DNA of 5,738 bases from Phycisphaerae bacterium (GCA_015486815.1 WFQY01000284.1:1-5738), one strand, 5' to 3'; positions 1 through 5,525 are shown, counted from the stretch's first letter. Numbers and translations: made by a program. Notes: generated from the letters alone by a model not told the origin.

Positions 1-31
1 AACTAAATACTGCAACTTTGGGCTTACTCAT
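1..31 (-). CDS. hydD: [NiFe]-hydrogenase delta (small) subunit, N-terminal fragment
   Basis: Only the first ten codons are inside the window; they read MSKPKVAVFS, followed by one base of the next codon. A start of this kind (short basic stretch, then a beta strand, normally leading into a Cys-x-x-Cys motif) is typical of the small subunit of group 3b hydrogenases, which carries the proximal Fe-S cluster and passes electrons from the NiFe site to the diaphorase subunits. The call leans heavily on position: it follows the beta and gamma subunit genes in the known order hydB-hydG-hydD-hydA, 65 bases after hydG. The start is supported by a GAGGTG-type ribosome site four bases upstream; an ATG at 50 is in another frame and stops after eight codons. 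With so few residues the identity is inference, and the cysteine ligands lie outside the window. Confidence 0.6.
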   Translation of the reverse strand, partial: MSKPKVAVFS

Positions 32-35
32 CGAA

Positions 36-43
36 CACCTCAC
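36..43 (-). promoter_or_regulatory. Ribosome binding site of hydD
   Basis: On the minus strand this reads GTGAGGTG, an anti-16S match of the GAGGTG kind ending four bases before the ATG at 31-29. It is what picks that ATG as the start of the truncated gene at the left edge. The rest of the 65-base hydG-hydD gap shows no hairpin or promoter that I can support, consistent with co-transcription. Confidence 0.6.
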
Positions 44-96
44 AATTCATAAAATAATTTTGATGATAGTTTTATCTTTATTAACCGTAACTTTGA

Positions 97-942
97 CTAT
101 ATACCTTCACGCATCCGTTTTACTCGCTGATACGTAAACACAGGACCTTCTTTGCATACGTAAACTTCTCTTATTTGGCAGTGGCCACATACTCCGAGGG
201 CACACTTCATTCGTCGTTCGAGCGAACAGTAAATTCTGTTTTCCGGAATACCGAGCGCCAATACTTCAAGGACTGCGAATTTAAACATAATAGGCGGCCC
301 GATAACGAAAACCGTCGTATTCGTCGGGTCGATAGTTAATTTTCTGAACAGCGTTGTAATAAGACCGACGTGTCCTGCCCACTGTCCGTCGCTCTTATCG
401 ACGGTAACCAGCAGCTTTACGTCTTTTCTCGCTGCCCATTCTTCCAAATCATCTTTAAACAGCAAGTCCGCTGGTGTCCTCGCTCCGTAAAGGATAGTAA
501 CATCGCCATACTTATCACGATTATCGAGTACGCCCGCTATGAAACTTCTGCAAGGAGCAAGTCCCAATCCGCCAGCTACAAATAAGACGTCCTGTCCTTC
601 GCATTGTTTTACGTCATATCCGTTGCCAAAAGGACCACGCATCCATGCGGTTTGGCCTACCTCTAATCGATGCAATGCGTTAGTAACATCGCCAACAGCT
701 CTTATACACATATCGATAGATGTCCTTTTCCCCGGTGCGGACGTAATGCTTATAGGTGCTTCTCCGACACCCATCACGCCAATCTGAATAAATTGGCCTG
801 CTTTTATTTCAAGCTCTGTAGGCAGTTCCCATCGGAAAAATCGTTCCTTATCCGTAAATTGCTCCGCGTGAACGAGTTTAGCAGGCATAGGCATATAAGG
901 CGTTGCCTGTGCGTCAAGTTCGATAGTTGCTAAAGAGGTCAT
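97..942 (-). CDS. hydG: NAD(P)-linked [NiFe]-hydrogenase gamma subunit (FAD / 2Fe-2S diaphorase)
   Basis: This 281-residue cytoplasmic protein belongs to the ferredoxin-NADP reductase-like family that includes the dihydroorotate dehydrogenase electron-transfer subunit, AsrB and hydrogenase HydG. It would exchange electrons between NAD(P)H and the Fe-S chain of the hydrogenase. In order it has: an FAD-binding beta-barrel (about 20-110) with APISITSAPG at 62-71 as the flavin loop; a nucleotide-binding domain (about 115-235) with the glycine-rich VAGGLGLAPCRS at 122-133 and a GPP at 215-217; and a C-terminal 2Fe-2S domain whose likely ligands are Cys247, Cys252, Cys255 and Cys263 (C-x4-C-x2-C-x7-C). 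Length is normal for the family. The ATG at 942 has a minus-strand AAAGGA site at 950-955, seven bases away. It follows hydB by 45 bases and precedes hydD. AsrB of sulfite reductase is the main alternative; the hydD-like start next door argues against it. Confidence 0.88.
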   Translation of the reverse strand: MTSLATIELDAQATPYMPMPAKLVHAEQFTDKERFFRWELPTELEIKAGQFIQIGVMGVGEAPISITSAPGKRTSIDMCIRAVGDVTNALHRLEVGQTAWMRGPFGNGYDVKQCEGQDVLFVAGGLGLAPCRSFIAGVLDNRDKYGDVTILYGARTPADLLFKDDLEEWAARKDVKLLVTVDKSDGQWAGHVGLITTLFRKLTIDPTNTTVFVIGPPIMFKFAVLEVLALGIPENRIYCSLERRMKCALGVCGHCQIREVYVCKEGPVFTYQRVKRMREGI

Positions 943-987
943 TATTGTTTCCTTTCTTCGATAAAATCCGACCGAATATTTTTGATA

Positions 988-2034
988 TCACACCGTTGCC
1001 TCGCTGGCAGCTGCTATCTGCTGATATGTTCGCAAGACGCTAATATCAGCAGGACAATTCCTATCGCACCGCCCGCATCCGACACAGCCTAATTTGCCAA
1101 ACAGCAGTTTCATATAATGTCCCTTACGCATCATTCGGTGCCTGAGTCGTTCACCTGCGTTGGGTCTGAAATTTTCACCGCCTGCAACCTCAGCAAAACT
1201 TCTCAGCTGACAGCCATCCCATTTGCGAATACGCTGACCTTCTTTGAGAGTAATCTCATCTTCATCGATGATATCGAAACAATAGCAAGTCGGGCATATC
1301 AGATTACACTGGCCACAGGAGAAGCACCGCCGAGCGTTAGCTTCCCAAATAAGCGAATCGTAACTATGCTCCAAAAGTTCTGGCAGATATTTCGTGTCGT
1401 ATGGAATCTTATGTTTGAAGTTGTTTTGCTTTTCTTCTTTGAATTTTTGCAGAGCAGCGTGGTCTGCCGAGGCAGCTGCGGTGAACACATCCGACTGCTC
1501 GATCAGATTTTGTCCGAGGTCGGTAGCTACTTCTACATAATATCTATCACCTATATCCGTAAGCATCAAATCGAAACCTTTATCAATATTCAACGAACCC
1601 ATATCGAGGCAGAATGACTTTTCATCGCAAGGTTTATTGCAATCAAGCCCGATGATAACCGCTCGTTCTCGTCTCGCCAGATAATACGGGTCTTTCGTAT
1701 CCTTACTGAACACGTCATCCAATACCCACGTAGCGTAAATATCGCACGGATGCACCCCGAATAACACCGTCCGCTGAACTTCTACTTGCGACTTGAGAAT
1801 ATCCTGTGCCTGTTCCTTTTTATATTTCAGTAGCACGTCAAACGCGGGAAAGAAATATCTTTTCGGTGAAGCTACCGTGATATTATAATCGAGTACAAGC
1901 TCCGAGGGGTCTTCGATAGGCTGATAATCGTAAAAACCTCTTTCCTTCAAAGCCGGCCCGACCACACGGTATGTCTGCTGAAGCATTCTGACGAACGTGG
2001 AAACCTTTTCTTTCGGTAGTATTTGTGGCAACAT
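988..2034 (-). CDS. hydB: NAD(P)-linked [NiFe]-hydrogenase beta subunit (4Fe-4S dicluster protein)
   Basis: A 348-residue iron-sulfur protein of the HydB / AsrA family, which wires the hydrogenase small subunit to the flavin subunit. The N-terminal two thirds carry family motifs such as GVHPCD (93-98) and a cysteine cluster Cys132, Cys136, Cys142 in a DCNKPCDEKSFC stretch. The C-terminal third holds two ferredoxin-type 4Fe-4S sites: CFSCGQCNLICP (Cys237, 240, 243, 247, with extra Cys250 and Cys252) and CVGCGRCDRNCP (Cys317, 320, 323, 327). Cys275 in WDGCQLRSF lies between them. There is no signal peptide or membrane segment, so it is cytoplasmic. The ATG at 2034 has a strong AAAGGTGA site (2044-2051, minus strand) nine bases upstream, and this is the first gene of the operon. 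Anaerobic sulfite reductase subunit A is the close alternative; gene order favours hydrogenase. Confidence 0.87.
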   Translation of the reverse strand: MLPQILPKEKVSTFVRMLQQTYRVVGPALKERGFYDYQPIEDPSELVLDYNITVASPKRYFFPAFDVLLKYKKEQAQDILKSQVEVQRTVLFGVHPCDIYATWVLDDVFSKDTKDPYYLARRERAVIIGLDCNKPCDEKSFCLDMGSLNIDKGFDLMLTDIGDRYYVEVATDLGQNLIEQSDVFTAAASADHAALQKFKEEKQNNFKHKIPYDTKYLPELLEHSYDSLIWEANARRCFSCGQCNLICPTCYCFDIIDEDEITLKEGQRIRKWDGCQLRSFAEVAGGENFRPNAGERLRHRMMRKGHYMKLLFGKLGCVGCGRCDRNCPADISVLRTYQQIAAASEATV

Positions 2035-2063
2035 AGTTCCAAATCACCTTTCAATTAAAACCG

Positions 2064-2081
2064 CTGTTACAAATTTCACAA
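2064..2081 (-). promoter_or_regulatory. Candidate Rex- or CRP/FNR-type operator of the hyd operon
   Basis: On the minus strand the site reads TTGTGAAATTTGTAACAG. Against the Rex consensus TTGTGAA-N4-TTCACAA the first half-site is perfect (7 of 7), the central four bases are all A/T, and the second half matches at 4 of 7. Read as a CRP/FNR-type dyad (TGTGA-N6-TCACA) it matches 9 of 10 positions (2065-2080). It lies 12 bases upstream of the hydB ribosome site and about 14 bases past the proposed -10, so a protein bound here would sit at roughly +8 to +25 and could block transcription. Rex senses the NADH/NAD+ ratio, which would suit an NAD(P)-linked hydrogenase. The pattern is seen; the regulator is inferred. 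Confidence 0.4.
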
Positions 2082-2094
2082 CTAATACGCACAT

Positions 2095-2121
2095 TTTATA
2101 CAAACAAAAAACAAAAAGCAA
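2095..2121 (-). promoter_or_regulatory. Candidate sigma70-type promoter of the hyd operon
   Basis: The minus strand has TATAAA (2100-2095, five of six matches to TATAAT). A weak -35, TTGCTT, lies at 2121-2116 with a 15-base spacer, or TTTGCT one base further for a 16-base spacer. The flanking upstream DNA is a series of A/T runs that could act as an UP element. A start near 2088 would give a leader of about 53 bases before hydB. The -10 is good, the -35 is poor, so this is a moderate guess. Confidence 0.4.
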
Positions 2122-2142
2122 ATTTTTTTTCTTGTTTTTTGT
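2104..2142. repeat. AT-rich inverted repeat, 11-bp perfect arms
   Basis: ACAAAAAACAA at 2104-2114 is the exact reverse complement of TTGTTTTTTGT at 2132-2142, with a 17-base centre that is itself mostly A then T. It overlaps the proposed -35 region of the hyd promoter. It may be a protein site, curved DNA, or a by-product of low complexity. Confidence 0.45.
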
Positions 2143-2149
2143 AATATGT

Positions 2150-2190
2150 GAAAATTTTTTCGGTATTAGTTCCAATATCCGAAAAATTTC
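2150..2190. repeat. Imperfect 41-bp inverted repeat with 8-bp perfect core
   Basis: TTTTTCGG at 2156-2163 pairs exactly with CCGAAAAA at 2179-2186. Inside, TATT (2164-2167) pairs with AATA (2174-2177) after one bulged T (2178), leaving the loop AGTTCC. Outside, AAA (2152-2154) pairs with TTT (2187-2189) across a bulged T. It lies in mid-intergenic position with no gene ending nearby, so a terminator role is unlikely; an operator or a 5' leader structure for either unit is possible. Confidence 0.5.
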
Positions 2191-2283
2191 GCAGCACCAC
2201 GAGAATATAAGCAAAATTTTTTTATTGTAAATTCTGGCATTTACGATAAAGATGTTATATGCAACGATTATCAATAATTGGAT

Positions 2284-2289
2284 AGAGGG
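2284..2289 (+). promoter_or_regulatory. Ribosome binding site fixing the porin start
   Basis: AGAGGG lies nine bases before the ATG at 2299. The open frame also runs back to a TTG at 2278, but that start would place this site inside the gene and put seven extra residues in front of an otherwise textbook signal peptide. The ATG is therefore preferred. Confidence 0.65.
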
Positions 2290-2298
2290 CAGAAGACT

Positions 2299-3729
2299 AT
2301 GAAGCGTATTCGGTATTACTTATTTCTCTCGGCAGCAATATTTTTTATCGCTAAGCCAGCATTAATATTCGCTCAAGCTGATAAAACTCGTTCGTTCATA
2401 AATCAACAGCGATTTATGGAAGAAACGGTTAGGCTGCAACTCGATCGTCAGCTACCTGCCAGCCAAAAAGTGCTGTTCGATTGGGGCGGTTGGTATAGTT
2501 CAAGACTTTTCATTTTCGACGACGGAGTGAATTCTTCGAGAACGCTCAGGCAGAACGAATTACGTCTATGGGGTTCGCTAAATATCGACGAAGGCATCCA
2601 TCAGGGATATGCACGAATGAGAATGACATATAATGATTATAACTACGGTGATAGCTATGATGGCAACGACGATGACCTCGAGGGACCTAATCTCGAACGC
2701 GGATGGTATAGGCTTGATATAAGCAAGGCACTGAAAAAATATAACAATATAAAACTGCCTATCGGATTAGCTGTCAAGGTTGGTAGGGATTATACGATGT
2801 TCGGTACGGGATTGGCGTTATCGCTGCCTCTCGATGCTGTTTGGATAGAAAGTACGGTGGGAGATTTCGAAATTGACGGGCTGCTTGGTAGAACGATTCA
2901 TAGTTACGACAATATCGACGATTCGCGACCGCATTATTGGCAAAGCTGGCGATACTTTTACGGTATTCAGGTTAAATATAACGGTTTTGAAAATCATCAG
3001 CCGTTTTTCTATTATGTTTGGCAGAGAGACAGACAAGATGACGGTAATCCGATATGGATGCTTCAGCAGTGGCGGTACGATTCGGAATATCTTGGGTTTG
3101 GCAGTGTCGGAGAGCTTAGTCCGTTTGTCCGATATTCAACCGAATGGGTGCTGGAAAGGGGCAAAGGGTATGGCGACGGTCAATTTTTCGACCGCAATAA
3201 GGTTTCCGCCTATGCGTGGGATTTTCAGATAGAATATCTGCCTAACTGGAAGACGAGTCCGAAGTTTTCGTTTGAATATACTTTTGCGAGTGGCGATACA
3301 ACGAGGATGTTTTCTCCGACGAATGCTGTAGGCGGAAATACGCCCTTTACCAAGGATTCTTCGTTTAACGGTTTTGGCTATCGCAATACGGGGTTGGTTT
3401 TATTTCCGGATATAAGCAATATCCATATTTGGCGGGCTGGTGCATCGTTCTTTCCGTTTGAACGAAGTAAAAAAGATTGGCTTAAGAAGATGGAAGTCGG
3501 GACGGATTGGTTTTTATATCACAAGCATCACCGAAACGCAGCTATTTCCGACCCGCTCGCGGATAGACAGAGCGGATATGTCGGTTGGGAGATGGACTAT
3601 TTCTTAAACTGGCGGTTGACGAGCGATTTGGCATGGACGGTTCGGTACGGAGCGTTCTTTCCGGGAAAAGCGTTTACTGACAAAACGACGAGGACGTTTT
3701 TCCTCACGGGCATAACGTGGAGCTTTTAA
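2299..3729 (+). CDS. Alginate-export-family outer-membrane porin
   Basis: The 476-residue product starts with a Sec signal peptide: basic KRIR, a hydrophobic stretch to about residue 24, and likely cleavage after IFA (residue 25). The mature part is rich in Tyr, Trp, Phe and Arg with alternating strand patterns, as in a beta-barrel of roughly 16-18 strands, and it ends in FLTGITWSF with a terminal Phe, the usual signal for outer-membrane assembly. Features reminiscent of the alginate-export (AlgE-like) family are a VGRDYTMFGTG stretch near 161-171, FEYTFASGD at 325-333, and long loops. An acidic loop around 114-131 (NYGDSYDGNDDDLEGPN) could bind cations or sit at the pore mouth. The family passes charged polysaccharides or serves as a general porin; the substrate here is unknown. 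It is probably first in a unit with the lipoprotein and FecR genes downstream. The family call is from pattern recognition only. Confidence 0.75.
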   Translation: MKRIRYYLFLSAAIFFIAKPALIFAQADKTRSFINQQRFMEETVRLQLDRQLPASQKVLFDWGGWYSSRLFIFDDGVNSSRTLRQNELRLWGSLNIDEGIHQGYARMRMTYNDYNYGDSYDGNDDDLEGPNLERGWYRLDISKALKKYNNIKLPIGLAVKVGRDYTMFGTGLALSLPLDAVWIESTVGDFEIDGLLGRTIHSYDNIDDSRPHYWQSWRYFYGIQVKYNGFENHQPFFYYVWQRDRQDDGNPIWMLQQWRYDSEYLGFGSVGELSPFVRYSTEWVLERGKGYGDGQFFDRNKVSAYAWDFQIEYLPNWKTSPKFSFEYTFASGDTTRMFSPTNAVGGNTPFTKDSSFNGFGYRNTGLVLFPDISNIHIWRAGASFFPFERSKKDWLKKMEVGTDWFLYHKHHRNAAISDPLADRQSGYVGWEMDYFLNWRLTSDLAWTVRYGAFFPGKAFTDKTTRTFFLTGITWSF

Positions 3730-3743
3730 ACGTGGAGTTTTTT
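3714..3743 (+). repeat. 15-bp tandem duplication across the porin stop codon
   Basis: AACGTGGAGCTTTTA (3714-3728) is followed directly by AACGTGGAGTTTTTT (3729-3743), period 15, two differences. The first copy encodes the terminal TWSF of the barrel and supplies most of the TAA stop. The second copy, in the same frame, would spell TWSF again after the stop and then stay open to a TGA at 3772-3774. Confidence 0.7.
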
Positions 3744-3759
3744 AGTAGCGAGTAGCGAG
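3744..3759 (+). repeat. Heptamer tandem repeat providing the lipoprotein ribosome site
   Basis: AGTAGCG occurs twice in tandem followed by AG (period 7), directly after the 15-bp duplication. Its end, with the next G, forms GAGG (3757-3760), the only ribosome-site candidate for the lipoprotein start at 3771, at a rather long spacing of ten bases. Confidence 0.6.
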
Positions 3760-3770
3760 GATAAATCGAT

Positions 3771-4385
3771 ATGAAAATTCGTATAATAATAACGGGATTG
3801 TTAACGTCGGTGGTGATAATGCTTTTCCTAACTGGATGCACACAAAAGCGCACGAATATAGCAGCTACACAGAGTTCGGCAAAAAGTTCGGCAAAAAATA
3901 TCACAAAAGATTGTCAAGGGCTTGATGAGCTTGATTTTCTGGATTGTATGGTACGCAAACCCAAATGTACCGTAGCGGACGCGGTGCGTGCGGTTTGTAT
4001 TCTTAATGTGGGCGGAGATGTCGGGAAAAATTATCATCAGCGATATGAATATCTGAAAGAACGGGGAATTGTTCGCGATAGCTGGAAGCTCAGACCGAAC
4101 CAATGGATAGACCGAGGAACGTTAGCGTATATGCTGCTGAAAACTGCGGGCATAAAAGGTGGTGTGAATATGTTCCTTTTCGCATCGGTCGGATTGGGCG
4201 ATAGACGATACGCATATCGCGAGATGCTTTATCGAGAGCTAATGGAAGACGGAGTGGCATATAATTATGTAAGTGGACCTGAGCTTGTTACTACGGTCGG
4301 TAAGGTGGACAGATATATGCAGGATACAGGGAAATATTCCCCGTCGCAGGAGGTTCAACTGGGCAATAGGTCGCAATATAAATAG
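3771..4385 (+). CDS. Lipoprotein with S-layer-homology-like segment, function unknown
   Basis: The 204-residue product has a type II signal: basic MKIR, a hydrophobic core, and lipobox LTGC with lipidated Cys23. Thr at +2, not Asp, fits outer-membrane sorting by the E. coli rule. A Ser/Ala/Lys linker (about 24-46) contains an exact SSAK-SSAK repeat. Next come Cys48, 59, 66 and 76, which could form two disulfides in the periplasm. Residues about 67-135 (TVADAVRAV, then RYEYLKERGIV, then RGTLAYMLLKTAGI) have the helix-loop-helix rhythm of an S-layer-homology repeat, a fold that binds cell-wall polymers. The C-terminal part (GDRRYAYREMLYRELM) is helical. It starts 41 bases after the porin, so probably the same transcript. 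A role tethering the porin to the wall or to FecR is inference only. Confidence 0.75.
   Translation: MKIRIIITGLLTSVVIMLFLTGCTQKRTNIAATQSSAKSSAKNITKDCQGLDELDFLDCMVRKPKCTVADAVRAVCILNVGGDVGKNYHQRYEYLKERGIVRDSWKLRPNQWIDRGTLAYMLLKTAGIKGGVNMFLFASVGLGDRRYAYREMLYRELMEDGVAYNYVSGPELVTTVGKVDRYMQDTGKYSPSQEVQLGNRSQYK
3873..3896 (+). repeat. Perfect 12-bp tandem duplication inside the lipoprotein linker
   Basis: AGTTCGGCAAAA occurs twice in direct succession, in frame, encoding SSAK-SSAK (residues 35-42) just after the lipidation site. The copies are identical at the base level, suggesting a recent slippage event that lengthens the tether by four residues. Confidence 0.85.
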
Positions 4386-4504
4386 AATAATATCGGAAAA
4401 TTGCGCAATAGGCGTGATTTAAAGAAGTGGTACAAGTTTTGCACAAACATTATTCGAGATGATACCTTGCGCGTAAATGCGTTTTTTAAGAGAAAGGGAA
4501 AAAG

Positions 4505-5464
4505 ATGGCTCATAAAATAACGATATTCATAATAGCGGTTGCTGTTTCGGCGCAAATGGGTTTTGCGGCTACTACTCAGCCGGCAGCTAAACCCGCCAGT
4601 GGAAAGGTATTAAAAGTTGTCGGACACGTGCAGTATAAAAAGACAACGGAAAAGAGTTGGCATAAGATGTCCGTGGGAGATGTTATCTCTTCGGGTATGG
4701 AAATACGAAGCGGATTGCGCAGCTCAGCTGTTATAAAGGTTCAGGATAACTCCATCGTTCAAATACGCAGTGCTACCCGTATTGCATTTTCCGAGCTTGC
4801 CAAAGAAGCGAATGTTGAAAAGACTCGAATATTCATCAGCTATGGTACTATTCGTGCGGGAATTGTTTCGGAAAAAGTACGCAGCGATTTTCAAATTGCT
4901 TGTCCGACAGCAGTCCTTTCTCGCGAGGGAACGTGGGGAATAGAAATGAGCTATGACCCAGCGACGGGAAGATACCGAATCGGCCTCGATACTGACGGAC
5001 TTGTTCGTGTCGTACAAACTCTTACAGGAAAGAAAATAAGGATATATCCCGGGCAATTTGTTACCAATGCGATGCAAATGTGGGTCTCGACGGCAAATTT
5101 CAGACGAATGGTAGCGTTGACAGACCCGTTCGGCGTAACAAAGATAGAAAAGGCATATTACGTGCAAAATTCCGGAGGCTTAACCGGAGCGGATCCTACG
5201 GGCTCACGATTTACTCAGAATGGGATAAAACAGGGAATAACCTTACATACGGTAAATACTCTACGTGTCAATAGAAATATCGCCGTCGCTCAACGAACAG
5301 CGTTCAACAGAGTTACACTCCAGCGATTGGGACTATTTCATCCGTTTCACCCTCGGCCGGGCAGAACAAGAACATATAATTATCGATTCGGGAATTTCGG
5401 GACGCATATTTCGGAATCACAAGCAATTTCCCCTATCAACAGATGGCTTAATGTCAAAAAATAA
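4505..5464 (+). CDS. Secreted FecR-domain protein
   Basis: The 319-residue product begins with a Sec signal peptide (cleavage near residue 21-22, GFA-ATT) and a short Ala/Pro/Lys linker. A FecR-like domain follows from about 33 to 190: GKVLKVVGHVQYKK, SVGDVISSGMEIRSG, SSAVIKVQDNSIVQIRSATRI, then GTIRAG, the ACPTAVLSREGTWGIE segment, and a beta-rich end at IYPGQFVTN. No lipobox or later membrane helix is seen, so it is probably periplasmic or exported. Classical FecR is an inner-membrane sigma regulator; proteins like this one have only the periplasmic domain, and no FecI-type sigma factor lies in the window, so signalling is not implied. The C-terminal 70 residues are rich in Arg, His, Tyr and Phe (for example FHPFHPRPGRTRTYNYRFG) and match nothing I know. 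AAAGGG at 4493-4498, six bases before the ATG, sets the start. The 119-base gap from the lipoprotein gene may hold its own promoter. Confidence 0.78.
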   Translation: MAHKITIFIIAVAVSAQMGFAATTQPAAKPASGKVLKVVGHVQYKKTTEKSWHKMSVGDVISSGMEIRSGLRSSAVIKVQDNSIVQIRSATRIAFSELAKEANVEKTRIFISYGTIRAGIVSEKVRSDFQIACPTAVLSREGTWGIEMSYDPATGRYRIGLDTDGLVRVVQTLTGKKIRIYPGQFVTNAMQMWVSTANFRRMVALTDPFGVTKIEKAYYVQNSGGLTGADPTGSRFTQNGIKQGITLHTVNTLRVNRNIAVAQRTAFNRVTLQRLGLFHPFHPRPGRTRTYNYRFGNFGTHISESQAISPINRWLNVKK

Positions 5465-5525
5465 AATAATAAGACATACGATAAGTGATTTTCGCCTCGA
5501 TTATAAATGCTGTTCACTGGCAAGA

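Larger units (their letters stand above)
2035..2298. other. Divergent AT-rich intergenic region between hydB and the porin gene
   Basis: The 264 bases separate two divergent transcription units. They are rich in A and T runs (T8 at 2123-2130, T6 at 2135-2140 and 2155-2160) with few GC islands. The hydB side holds a ribosome site (2044-2051), a Rex/CRP-like dyad and a TATAAA -10. The middle holds two inverted repeats. On the porin side I see only weak promoter guesses, for example TTATAT at 2255-2260 with a poor -35 (TTCTGG) 17 bases upstream, so no promoter is called there. Short reading frames through here look random in composition and are not genes. Confidence 0.6.

Noticed and set aside
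1117..1617. 166-codon plus-strand open frame inside hydB
   Set aside because: It lies antisense to a gene with clear Fe-S motifs; its peptide has no recognisable domain and no ribosome site, so it is a shadow.
97..2034. Anaerobic sulfite reductase AsrAB instead of hydrogenase HydBG
   Set aside because: The proteins are homologous, but the next gene starts MSKPKVAVFS, which resembles a hydrogenase small subunit and not AsrC; kept as the main alternative.
2225..2260. Sigma70 or sigma54 promoter for the porin gene
   Set aside because: TTGTAA and TTATAT are 24 bases apart, TTCTGG is a poor -35, and the TGGCAT at 2235-2240 lacks a GC-containing -12 element at the needed distance.
2044..2274. Short open frames on both strands of the divergent intergenic region
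   Set aside because: Their peptides are strings of Lys, Phe, Ile and Asn from A/T runs, they overlap each other, and they cover the promoter and ribosome site of hydB.
2278..2298. TTG start that would extend the porin by seven residues
   Set aside because: The ATG at 2299 has a ribosome site (2284-2289) at good spacing and begins a normal signal peptide; the TTG start would include that site within the gene.
4470..4487. Possible terminator CGC-GTAAAT-GCG followed by T6 before the FecR gene
   Set aside because: The stem is only three base pairs, too weak for an intrinsic terminator.
4724..5167. 147-codon minus-strand open frame inside the FecR gene
   Set aside because: The sense strand encodes a coherent FecR domain with a signal peptide; the antisense peptide shows no family pattern.
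5484..5518. Possible convergent terminator between the FecR and DUF4340-like genes
   Set aside because: AGTGA and TCACT pair for only five bases across a 25-base loop and there is no T run beyond the stem.
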